Source: Fimbriiglobus ruber
GTDB lineage: Bacteria; Planctomycetota; Planctomycetia; Gemmatales; Gemmataceae
Length of the DNA stretch: 64,000 bases
Assembly (NCBI RefSeq): GCF_002197845.1
Contig: NZ_NIDE01000001.1
Span: 620,001 to 684,000, forward strand
Direction of reading: 5' to 3'
Shown here: piece after piece, positions 44,721 through 52,269 of the stretch
Position numbering within the stretch: the stretch's first letter is position 1
Layout of the letters: each line of letters opens with the position of its first letter
Program-made: the position numbers and the translations under genes
Notes under the pieces: generated by a model
Told to the model about the DNA's origin: nothing
The model's input: the letters and a program-made list of their open reading frames with translations, nothing else
Database searches by the model: none

Positions 44721-45635
44721 CTAAATGCGAACCGCAACTCGAAGTTTGGCGCTCCGGGCCCGCGGGTTCCGGGCCGTTTCGTCGTCGCCGGCTTCGACCG
44801 GCTTCTTGGTCGCCGGCGTCCACACGTCCGGCGACCGAAAAAGAACCTGTTTCACCCGCCGGTCTTCCAGCGAGTGAAAACTGATGAATCCGGCCCGTCC
44901 TCCCGGCCGGATCAGCTTCGGCAGGGCCGCGAGCAACCGGTCGAGTGCCCCGAGTTCGTCGTTCACCGCGATCCGCAGCGCCTGGAACACGCGGGTCGCG
45001 GGGTGAATTCGGAACGAGTCGGGCGACCGGGGCACGCACCCGCGAACGAATTCCGCGAACTCGCGGGTCGTCTCGAACGGCTTCTCGGCCCGCCGCTCGA
45101 CCACCCGCCGGGCGACCCGCCGGCTGTGTCGCTCTTCGCCGTATTCCCAAATCACGTCGGCCAGCGCCCGCTCGCCCATCGTGTTCACCAGGTCGGCGGC
45201 CGTTTGTCCGCTGGTGGGATCGAGCCGCATGTCGAGCGGCCCGTCGTCCCGGAAGCTCAGCCCCCGGTCCGGGTCGTCGAGCTGGTCCGAGCAGAAGCCG
45301 AGGTCGGCGAGTAAGCCGTCCACGCGCTCAAGACCAAGTCGTTCGAGGACTTCCGGCAGTTGATCGAAGTTCGCCCGGACCAGAGTCACGGGCAGCCCGT
45401 CTAATCGCGGCCGGGCGAGCGCGAGCATTCCCTCGTCCTGGTCCAACCCGATGACCCGCCCGCCCGGGCCGACGCGGTCGGCGATCAATCGCGCGTGGCC
45501 GCCGGCGCCGGTCGTGCAATCGACCCAGGTTTCCCCGGCTCGCGGATCAAGTAACCGGAGGACGTCGGCTGCCAGCACGGACACGTGCCGCGGCTCGGGA
45601 TGTGGGGTCATACGCTGTTTGGCGAAAGCGGTCAA
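44721..45635 (-). CDS. rsmH: 16S rRNA (cytosine(1402)-N(4))-methyltransferase
   Basis: Methylates C1402 of 16S rRNA with SAM. The 304 residues contain VDCTTGAGGHARLIADRV (SAM loop), GLDQDEGMLALAR, GLLADLGFCSDQLDDPDRGL and FHSLEDRRVKQ, all typical of RsmH/MraW. The start at 45635 gives MTAFAKQRMTPHPEPRHVSV; an ATG at 45611 is equally possible. In most bacteria rsmH opens the dcw cluster before ftsL and ftsI. Here no mraZ precedes it, and a giant LysM protein follows instead. Confidence 0.95.
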   Translation of the reverse strand: MTAFAKQRMTPHPEPRHVSVLAADVLRLLDPRAGETWVDCTTGAGGHARLIADRVGPGGRVIGLDQDEGMLALARPRLDGLPVTLVRANFDQLPEVLERLGLERVDGLLADLGFCSDQLDDPDRGLSFRDDGPLDMRLDPTSGQTAADLVNTMGERALADVIWEYGEERHSRRVARRVVERRAEKPFETTREFAEFVRGCVPRSPDSFRIHPATRVFQALRIAVNDELGALDRLLAALPKLIRPGGRAGFISFHSLEDRRVKQVLFRSPDVWTPATKKPVEAGDDETARNPRARSAKLRVAVRI

Positions 45636-45928
45636 GGGCGACAGCCGACTGGATGCGTCGGTTTAGTCATCCTACCGGGGCGGAGGAAAACGTGCCCGAT
45701 TATGCTTTCCGCAGCCGGGAGCGAGGGTGCGTTCGTCTCTCCCGCAGGCGCGAGCGGGGTCCGTTCCCGACCGGACGGCACTCGGAGTCGCTATGGTCGA
45801 CTTCCCGGAATGGATGTGCTGTTGGGCGCGCGAACGACTCGGCCCACTGACCACAGACTAACCCGGGTGCGAATCGGGCTCCGGCTGCGGTGTATTCATC
45901 GGAGTGGGTCGTGTCGTCTAGCGGGGGA

Positions 45929-45973
45929 GGGTTTTTGCGCTTTTCGCGCCTTACAGCGTGTTTTCTGATTGAG
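45929..45973 (+). repeat. Dispersed element, diverged copy
   Basis: Reads GTTTTTGCGCTTTTCGCGCC then AGCGTGTTTTCTGATTGAG. It matches the minus-strand copy at 1190-1228 in layout (T run, GCGC, GCGC, GCG plus T run, TGAG). Homology is suggestive rather than sure. Confidence 0.35.
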
Positions 45974-46046
45974 TACCGACAACGACACGCGTACATGAGG
46001 GGTTTGCGGGACGGTCGTCTGGAAGGCCTTACCACGACGCCATCGA

Positions 46047-46182
46047 GCCGTGGCCGACGCGGGGCATTTTTTGCATTTATTGCGCGGAAACCCCCGTTTT
46101 GAGACCGGCGCGTTTTCGCGACTGTAAGCCGTGGCCGACGTGGGGCATTTTTTGCATTTATTGCGCGGAAACCCACGTTTTG
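46047..46182 (+). repeat. Two direct copies of an 81-bp-period element
   Basis: Copy one begins at 46047 and copy two at 46128. Both read GCCGTGGCCGACG, then GGGGCATTTTTTGCATTTAT, then TGCGCGGAAACCC and CGTTTTG, over about 55 shared bases with few differences. The remaining 26 bases of the period are not repeated. It belongs to the same element family as 1190-1228. Two copies with non-unit spacer sequence do not fit a CRISPR array. Confidence 0.9.
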
Positions 46183-46261
46183 TGATCAGCGTGTCGCCAC
46201 GGTTATCGAGGCAATCGGGATGGGTAAAGTATGTGCTGCCGAACGCGTAACTAACATGATT

Positions 46262-46690
46262 TCAGGGATGAGAAAGCCACCGGCTGCAATCGGCGAGCTG
46301 GTTGAGGAGTACTTCGAGAGGGGCCGCCTTGGTCAGGTGGACGTCGAAGCCGGCTGCTTTTGTCCGCTGGCGGGCGTAGTCGTCGCTGACGCCGGTCATG
46401 GCGATCAAAAACAAGGGGGAAGGGCCGTGGGAGCGGATGCGCCGCGCCAGTTCGCACCCGTCGAACCCGGGCATGTGGATGTCGAAGATCCCGACCTGGG
46501 GTGAGAAGTCCTCCGCCTCTGTGAGCGCAACGATCCCGTCATAACAGACGCGGACGTCCGCCCCGTATATCCGGAGGATTTCCGCGAGGGAGTCCGCCGC
46601 GTCGTGATTGTCATCGACGCAGAGAATCCGCATGTGCAAGGGGGCCACGGCGTCCAATATTGTTTCAGGGTTTTCCTGGATGACAGTCAT
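46262..46690 (-). CDS. Single-domain response regulator
   Basis: A 142-residue receiver domain without an output domain. Acidic residues Asp26-Asp27 (ILCVDDNHDAADSL), phospho-acceptor Asp70 (GIFDIHMPGFDG), Thr99 (IAMTG) and Lys121 (HLTKAAP) are all present. The ATG at 46690 has AGGA upstream; the frame continues open far upstream but crosses the 249-base inverted repeat and cannot be coding. Its histidine kinase is not nearby. Receivers with this CVDDNHDAADSL pattern are often part of hybrid phosphorelays. Confidence 0.88.
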   Translation of the reverse strand: MTVIQENPETILDAVAPLHMRILCVDDNHDAADSLAEILRIYGADVRVCYDGIVALTEAEDFSPQVGIFDIHMPGFDGCELARRIRSHGPSPLFLIAMTGVSDDYARQRTKAAGFDVHLTKAAPLEVLLNQLADCSRWLSHP

Positions 46691-47382
46691 GGCTGATCCT
46701 ACTCGTGAGTCAACCAGATGTAACAGCAACCTGCGTGCCGCCGGGCGAGGAAGTGCGAAAGCATGCAGAAGGTTGGCGGCGGAAATAGCCAGGATGCTTT
46801 CCACCGTCAAGACAGTCGACGGCGATATCCAGACAAGGGTTGTGTGAAGATTTTTGTGGAGCCGACTGATTACCAGTAATTCCGCATTAACTCGTGCGAC
46901 CAGACCGAGATCGGCTAGTGGATTACGCCGCGCGGCAAGAATTCGGCCATGCCTGATGGCGGAATGGAATACCGATCGTCCGGCACATCTCGACTCACGC
47001 TTCACTGTATCGAAGCGAATTTCACGGCAAATCGTTGTTGGCTTATGAGGCGGCAGAGGTGGAAGTAAACATCCCGCCGTAATAGCCCCCGCACCGGCGC
47101 TCGGCGCGGGTCTCCGACCCCGCCGTTCGGCCCGACCGCAGGTCTCCCGTCCCACGGCGCGTGCTCCTCCGGTCGGTGTCCCGTGCGGCGTGCGGGGAGA
47201 CCTGCGGTCGGGCCGAACGGCGGGGTCGGAGACCCGCGCCGACTGCGGGAGTGAACATTCCGTCGAAATGGCACTCCTCACACCTCTGCCGCCTCACTAT
47301 TATGTCACAACTGTCGAAACGATATCTTGTCCAATACGCTTGACCACCCAATTACTTTTCAAACTCGCGTCCACGCTTGCCC
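46691..47382. other. Gene-free stretch with a large inverted repeat
   Basis: About 690 bases between the divergent response regulator and TPR protein genes. The inverted repeat 47047-47295 occupies a third of it. Nothing else was recognised. Confidence 0.5.
47047..47295. repeat. Nested inverted repeat, 47-bp and 15-bp arms
   Basis: The inner arms 47102-47148 and 47195-47241 pair perfectly over 47 bases. The outer arms 47047-47061 and 47281-47295 (GAGGCGGCAGAGGTG) pair perfectly over 15. The unpaired intervals between outer and inner arms are about 40 bases on each side, giving a symmetric element of 249 bases. This organisation suggests a mobile MITE-like unit. Confidence 0.92.
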
Positions 47383-50370
47383 ATGTCTGGTTCGTCAGTT
47401 AATGTTGTCCCGTCCCCAACCGCCCCGGAGATGACGATGAACGACGAGTTGCGCCGCCGGTTCCCCGACATGACCCCGATCCAGTCGGCCCCCGGGTTAT
47501 CCTCAATCAACGGGATCGGGACGACGATCGTCGGTCAACGGGACCATGATGCGGAAACTGGGACGTATGTCAAAACTCACTGTTTCTGCGTTTTGTTCGT
47601 CCCACTCATTGCTCTGGGGGCGTACCGGGTGGCGGACGCCGAGCGGGGCTGGTATTTCATCGGCCGCGTCCCGCTCTCCAAGTTCGCCCGCAGATGGAAC
47701 CTGGCACTACTCCTGATCTGCATCGCGGCAGCTGGCGGCATCGGGTGGACAGTCCACACCAATTCGCCGGAATACCAGGCGGGGCGGAAGATCGATGAAG
47801 CGGACCGTCTCGCGGCCGCGGGCCAGCACGGGAAGGCGGCCGGTATCTATCGGGACGTGCTAACCGGGCCGACCCCGAAGGCCGCCGCCGACGCCCGCGG
47901 GAAACTGGCCGCCCTCTTCGACGACCCGGGCCCGCCGGCAGACCAGGCCCCCGAGGTGTTTCGGGTCGCGCTCGATCTCGGCCGGCGGAACCAGTCGCCG
48001 GTCCCCGACCTGTACGACCGCGGCGTCCGGCTGGCCCAATCACGCGCGGCCGACGACCCCTCGGCCGCCCTGGACCTGTTGGAGACCGTCAGTCCGCTCG
48101 CTCCCAAGCCGGCGGACATCCTCGCACTACGCCGCGAACTTCTGGAGAAACTGGTGGCCTCCCGGCCGACCGATCCGGCCGCCGCGTCCCGGCTCGCCGT
48201 GGTCTACGAGGCGACCGGGCAGCGGGACAAGTGCGAGGCGCTGCTCGTTCCCCACGAGACCCAACTCGGCGTTCTGGAGGGGGCGGCCGTCCTCGGTCGG
48301 ATCTACGCCGAACGAGGGAAATTCGACCGGGCCGTCACCTTGCTGAAACCTTACGTGGACGCCAAACTGCCCGCCCTGCGAACCGCCGAGTCCCGGCTCC
48401 AGGCGGCCGGCGACGGGGCCGAAAAGCGCGTGATCGAACACCTCAAGTCCGGCCACGCCCCCGGTTTCGACTACCAGGCCCACAAGCGGGCGCCACAAGC
48501 CCAGCAGGGGGTACTCGTCAACAACTTTGTCGAGGCCGCCCTGAAGGACGATCCGGAAATCCGCGACGCCCGGCAAGCGATGGTGGCGGCCGCGGGCGTA
48601 GTGCCCGCCGCCCTCGACCTCGGCATGGTCCAACTCCAGCGCGGCCAACAAGCGACGGACCCCGCCGTGCGGGAAGCCAACCTCAAGGCGGCTGAGCAGA
48701 CGTTCTTATCGGTCCGCGGTTTCGCCCAGCAATCCGACACGTACCGGCTTTCACTCGGGCAGGTGTACTACTGGCTCGGCAAACACGCCGACGGCAAGAA
48801 GCAGTTCGACGACCTCCTGGCCGCCCGCGGCCGGACGACCGAAACGCTCCTCCTGGTCTCCGGGGTACTCCGTGAGGTAGGCGCGGTCACGGACGCACGA
48901 GCCATCAGCGAAGAGGCTTACAACAAAGAACCCGATATTCAGAAGAAATACCTCGCGGCCCGACACCGGGCGCTTCTGTTTACCGAACTGGACGACGAGA
49001 TCACCTGGCTCTCCCGGTCGGACCCGTCAGATTCGTCCGTCAAGGCCAGCCTCGCGTCCACCAAAGGACATAAAGCCGCCCAGAGCGGCCAGACGACCGA
49101 CGCGGTCGCCCACTTCAAGACCGCGATCGGCGTGTACGCCGACCAGCCCGAAACGGCTTCCACCTTGAACAACTCGGCCCTGTGCCATTTCGACGTGTAC
49201 CACTTGACCGGGGACATCGCGGAGTTCACTCGGGGGACCGAGAAACTCGACCGGGCCATCGCCCTCTTGCCGAGCGACACCATTCTGCTCCACAACGCGG
49301 CCAACGTCGTCCTTGATGGGGCGATTCGTGATACGGCCGGAGCCGCGCTCAACATGACCGCCCTGAAGCGGCAGGCCGGTTGGCACGTGTTGCCGTTCCT
49401 CTACGCCGATTCCGAAGGTCGTAAGGCTCTGGCGAAGAAACTCGCGGCCCACCCGGGGCTCGTGAAGGCCCGGGCCTACTACGAGAAGTTGATGGTGCTC
49501 GCCCCACGCGGCGGTGACGCGTATGAACAACTCGACACCATGCATACGTGGACGAAAGACGTCGCCGCACTCCGGGCCGTGGCCGACCGGGTCGACAAGG
49601 CGGATCTGGATTTGTCTCACCAAAACCAGGAATACCGCGACTATCTGGCGGGCAAGAAGGACGCCAAGCTCCTCTCCGACCTCAAGCAAGGGGCCGACCG
49701 GGCCCGGGAGACGATGGCGGCGACGGCAGGGAAGAAAGACGCGACATACGCCGTCGCGGTGGCCGATTACGTCCGCTGTCGCTCGACCGCGGCGTTGTTC
49801 GGGCAGGCGGTCGACGCCGACGAACTCGTCACCTTGGCCGAACAGGCGGACGCGGCCGGGAAATCCGAGGGGTCCGCGACAACGCTCCGGCAAACCCTCG
49901 CCCTCCGCGCTCACCTCAGACTGATCCGCACCGTGCCGGAATACGGTCGTGTGGCCACCCCGGCTGTGACCCGCCTGCTCGGACTGATCGTGCCCGATCT
50001 GATTCTGTTCGAGGGCGGTCCGCTGGCCGCTCAAATCGGCGCGGATCCGGACATGCGACGGCGGCGGGAGCTGCTTCGGGCGGCCGTCACGGCTGGGGTG
50101 GAAGACTTCGGCCCGGCGAGTTGGGCGTTACTCGTCGGGTGGAACGATCCGGCGGCCGGCCGGATTGCCGAGCGGAACCGGGCCGACGAAATTGACTTGC
50201 TGTCCCGCCGGATCGAACGGAAGACCACTCCGGAAAGTGTGTCGGCGCGGCTCAAGGAGTACCTTGCCCAGCGGATGGCCGGCCGGACCGAGTTGGCAGA
50301 CGCCGAGCGAAAGGCGATGACGGCCGCCGGCGTTCCGGCTCCGTACATCGCTCCGGCGAAAGCGCCGTAA
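47383..50370 (+). CDS. Large TPR-like membrane protein
   Basis: About 995 residues. The first 100 residues carry a module seen in planctomycetes: GIGTTIVGQRDHDAETGTYV then FVPLIALGAYRVADAERGWY. A transmembrane helix follows (LALLLICIAAAGGIGWTVH). The rest is helical, with repeated TPR-like units such as EADRLAAAGQHGKAAGIYRD and LDLGMVQLQRGQQATDP. No catalytic motif is visible. The ATG at 47383 is preferred to a TTG at 47377. A strong terminator follows, so it is probably not in one transcript with the vWA gene, though both point the same way. The role is unknown, possibly assembling a membrane complex. Confidence 0.78.
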   Translation: MSGSSVNVVPSPTAPEMTMNDELRRRFPDMTPIQSAPGLSSINGIGTTIVGQRDHDAETGTYVKTHCFCVLFVPLIALGAYRVADAERGWYFIGRVPLSKFARRWNLALLLICIAAAGGIGWTVHTNSPEYQAGRKIDEADRLAAAGQHGKAAGIYRDVLTGPTPKAAADARGKLAALFDDPGPPADQAPEVFRVALDLGRRNQSPVPDLYDRGVRLAQSRAADDPSAALDLLETVSPLAPKPADILALRRELLEKLVASRPTDPAAASRLAVVYEATGQRDKCEALLVPHETQLGVLEGAAVLGRIYAERGKFDRAVTLLKPYVDAKLPALRTAESRLQAAGDGAEKRVIEHLKSGHAPGFDYQAHKRAPQAQQGVLVNNFVEAALKDDPEIRDARQAMVAAAGVVPAALDLGMVQLQRGQQATDPAVREANLKAAEQTFLSVRGFAQQSDTYRLSLGQVYYWLGKHADGKKQFDDLLAARGRTTETLLLVSGVLREVGAVTDARAISEEAYNKEPDIQKKYLAARHRALLFTELDDEITWLSRSDPSDSSVKASLASTKGHKAAQSGQTTDAVAHFKTAIGVYADQPETASTLNNSALCHFDVYHLTGDIAEFTRGTEKLDRAIALLPSDTILLHNAANVVLDGAIRDTAGAALNMTALKRQAGWHVLPFLYADSEGRKALAKKLAAHPGLVKARAYYEKLMVLAPRGGDAYEQLDTMHTWTKDVAALRAVADRVDKADLDLSHQNQEYRDYLAGKKDAKLLSDLKQGADRARETMAATAGKKDATYAVAVADYVRCRSTAALFGQAVDADELVTLAEQADAAGKSEGSATTLRQTLALRAHLRLIRTVPEYGRVATPAVTRLLGLIVPDLILFEGGPLAAQIGADPDMRRRRELLRAAVTAGVEDFGPASWALLVGWNDPAAGRIAERNRADEIDLLSRRIERKTTPESVSARLKEYLAQRMAGRTELADAERKAMTAAGVPAPYIAPAKAP

Positions 50371-50386
50371 CCCGGCTCAATAGCAC

Positions 50387-50427
50387 CACCCGGGAGCCGG
50401 TCGCCGATAGCCGCTCCCGGGTGTTTC
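50387..50427 (+). terminator. Rho-independent-like terminator
   Basis: An 11-base stem, CACCCGGGAGC at 50387-50397 with 50413-50423, has a 15-base loop and is followed by TTTCC. It closes the TPR protein gene. Confidence 0.75.
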
Positions 50428-50665
50428 CGTGACCACGGCCAACGGTTTGCTACCCGTTTCGTTCTGCCTGTACGGTCCGGACTCTCGCCCGCCCCGGTCG
50501 TTCTTTCACGAACCGCTAAAAGCGGCTAACAAAGTGACACTCCCGGTACAAATGCTCGTGTAGCAATCCGCCGCATCCGGTATAGTGTTTCTTGTGACCC
50601 GCCTGACTGAACAGCCCACCACCACACGGTCTGGAGCAGTCGACCGCTGCCGCCCTGAGGGGTGT

Positions 50666-51505
50666 ATGCCTTACGCCGCCGAAATCAGTCGCACCAACCC
50701 CGCGTGCTTCATCCTTTTGATCGACCAATCGGGGTCGATGGACGACCCGTTCGCCGGTGAGCCGGACACCAAGAAATCGGTGGTCGTCGCGGACGGCGTG
50801 AACAAGATGCTGCAAAACCTCGTCCTGAGGTCGGCCAAGGCGGACGGGGTACGCGACTACTTCCACGTGGCGGTGATCGGGTACGGTAAAATGACGCATG
50901 CCGGCCTCGGCGGGCGGCTCCCGACGGACGCGCTGGTCCCGATCAGTCGCCTGGCCGACTCCCCATTGCGGATCGAGACGCGGACGAAAACCGTGTCGGA
51001 CGGGGCAGGGGGGCTGCTCGAAAAATCGGTCAAGGTGCCGGTCTGGTTCGATCCGGTGGCGAACGGGCGGACGCCGATGTGCGAGGCGCTTTCCGCCGCG
51101 TGGCTGACCGCGCGGGAGTTCATCGAGCGATACCCGACCGCGTACCCGCCGATCGTGTTGAACCTCACGGACGGCCGCCCGAGCGACGGGAACCCGCAAG
51201 ACACCGCGAAGAATCTCCGGCGGTTGGCCACGGCCGACGGAAACGTCCTACTCTTCAATCTGCTCCTGTCCACCGAGCCGAAGCCGCCGATGTATTTCAT
51301 TTCGGACGGATCGTTGCTCGTGGACTTGTACTCGAAGTTGTTGTTCGTGATGTCCAGCCAGCTGCCGCCGCGAATGCTCCAGGGAGCCCGCGCCGAGGGG
51401 TTCGACGTCGAGGAGGGGGCTCGCGGGGTGGTTTTCAACGCCGATCCGGCCGCGGTCGTCCGCTTTTTGGACATCGGAACGCGTGTCGCGTCCGTCTACA
51501 AATGA
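50666..51505 (+). CDS. TerY-like von Willebrand A protein
   Basis: A 279-residue vWA domain protein. The MIDAS metal site is D20-x-S22-x-S24 in FILLIDQSGSMDDPF. The later NGRTPMCEAL Thr and LNLTDGRPSDGNPQD Asp complete it. The ATG at 50666 has GAGGGGTGT just upstream; an upstream in-frame start at 50585 is unlikely. The stop overlaps the PP2C start as ATGA. Placement before a PP2C phosphatase and a kinase matches the TerY-P triad described in tellurite-resistance-associated systems. No signal peptide, so cytoplasmic. Confidence 0.87.
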   Translation: MPYAAEISRTNPACFILLIDQSGSMDDPFAGEPDTKKSVVVADGVNKMLQNLVLRSAKADGVRDYFHVAVIGYGKMTHAGLGGRLPTDALVPISRLADSPLRIETRTKTVSDGAGGLLEKSVKVPVWFDPVANGRTPMCEALSAAWLTAREFIERYPTAYPPIVLNLTDGRPSDGNPQDTAKNLRRLATADGNVLLFNLLLSTEPKPPMYFISDGSLLVDLYSKLLFVMSSQLPPRMLQGARAEGFDVEEGARGVVFNADPAAVVRFLDIGTRVASVYK

Positions 51506-52269
51506 GTGGGGTCACAACAGCAGGCCCGGTCGTATGGGGCGCCGCTTCCCTACCCAAAATCGGCAACCGGGCTGATGAGAACGAGGACGCGATCGCGGCC
51601 GCGCCAGCCGGGTTACGCTTCGCCGTCGCCGACGGGGCGACCGAGGGGTGGCACTCGAAGGCGTGGGCGGACCGACTGGCGCGGGCGTTCGTCGTCCGGC
51701 CCCCGGCGCCGTCTGATTTCGCCGGTTGGCTGACGGAAGCCCGTACCGGATGGGATCCGCCCGCCCGGTCGGGGCCGGCGTCGTGGTACGCCGAGGAAAA
51801 AGAAATTCAGGGCGCGTACGCCACGTTGCTCGGGGTTCGCCTGATACCGCGGGCGGCGGGCGGGTGGGCGTGGAAAGCGGTCGCGGTCGGCGACAGCTGT
51901 CTGTTCGTCGTCCGCGGCGAGCGGCACACGCACGCCTTCCCGATCGACAACCCGGAAGTATTCGGTTCCTCCCCGCTGCTCGTGGCGAGTACGCCGGCCG
52001 GGTCCGGCGAGCCGGACTGGATGGCCGGCCAAACCCTCCCCGGCGATCTCCTCGTACTCGCGACCGACGCGGTTGCCGCCTGGCTGCTGCAGACTGCCGC
52101 GGACGCAACTCCCGCGTGGCCTCGGGTGCGAACGGCCCTGAACGAACCGGACGCGCCCGCCCGCGCCGCCGGCCTCCGAGAATTGTTGGGCGACGCGCAA
52201 GCTGCTAAAAACGACGATGCGTCGATGGTCGCTGTTCTGGTCCCCGAGCCCGCGGAGCCACCCAGATGA
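51502..52269 (+). CDS. PP2C-type protein phosphatase
   Basis: A 255-residue PPM/PP2C-family phosphatase. Metal-binding acidic residues are visible in GNRADENEDAIA, FAVADGATEGW, AVGDSCLFVVR, LATDAVAAWLL and NDDASMVAVLV. The Asp of the VADGATEG motif and the C-terminal NDDAS are hallmarks. The ATG at 51502 overlaps the vWA stop and the gene's own stop overlaps the kinase ATG, giving tight translational coupling. It probably reverses phosphorylation by the neighbouring kinase. Confidence 0.88.
   Translation: MSGVTTAGPVVWGAASLPKIGNRADENEDAIAAAPAGLRFAVADGATEGWHSKAWADRLARAFVVRPPAPSDFAGWLTEARTGWDPPARSGPASWYAEEKEIQGAYATLLGVRLIPRAAGGWAWKAVAVGDSCLFVVRGERHTHAFPIDNPEVFGSSPLLVASTPAGSGEPDWMAGQTLPGDLLVLATDAVAAWLLQTAADATPAWPRVRTALNEPDAPARAAGLRELLGDAQAAKNDDASMVAVLVPEPAEPPR

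Larger units (their letters stand above)
45636..46261. other. Gene-free stretch with direct repeats
   Basis: About 625 bases upstream of rsmH, ending at the response regulator stop. No mraZ or other gene was recognised. It holds the two direct repeats at 46047-46182 and a diverged relative near 45929-45973. Confidence 0.55.

Noticed and set aside
41509-45150. A 1213-residue version of the LysM protein
   Set aside because: The first 151 residues overlap rsmH on the same strand in another frame; GGAGG at 44705-44709 fixes the start at 44697.
46047-46182. Possible CRISPR array
   Set aside because: Only two repeats of about 55 bases with a 26-base non-repeated interval, no cas genes, and copies of the element occur elsewhere singly.
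46262-47281. A 339-residue frame containing the response regulator
   Set aside because: The upstream half crosses the 249-base inverted repeat and has arginine/proline-rich translation; the ATG at 46690 with AGGA is the real start.
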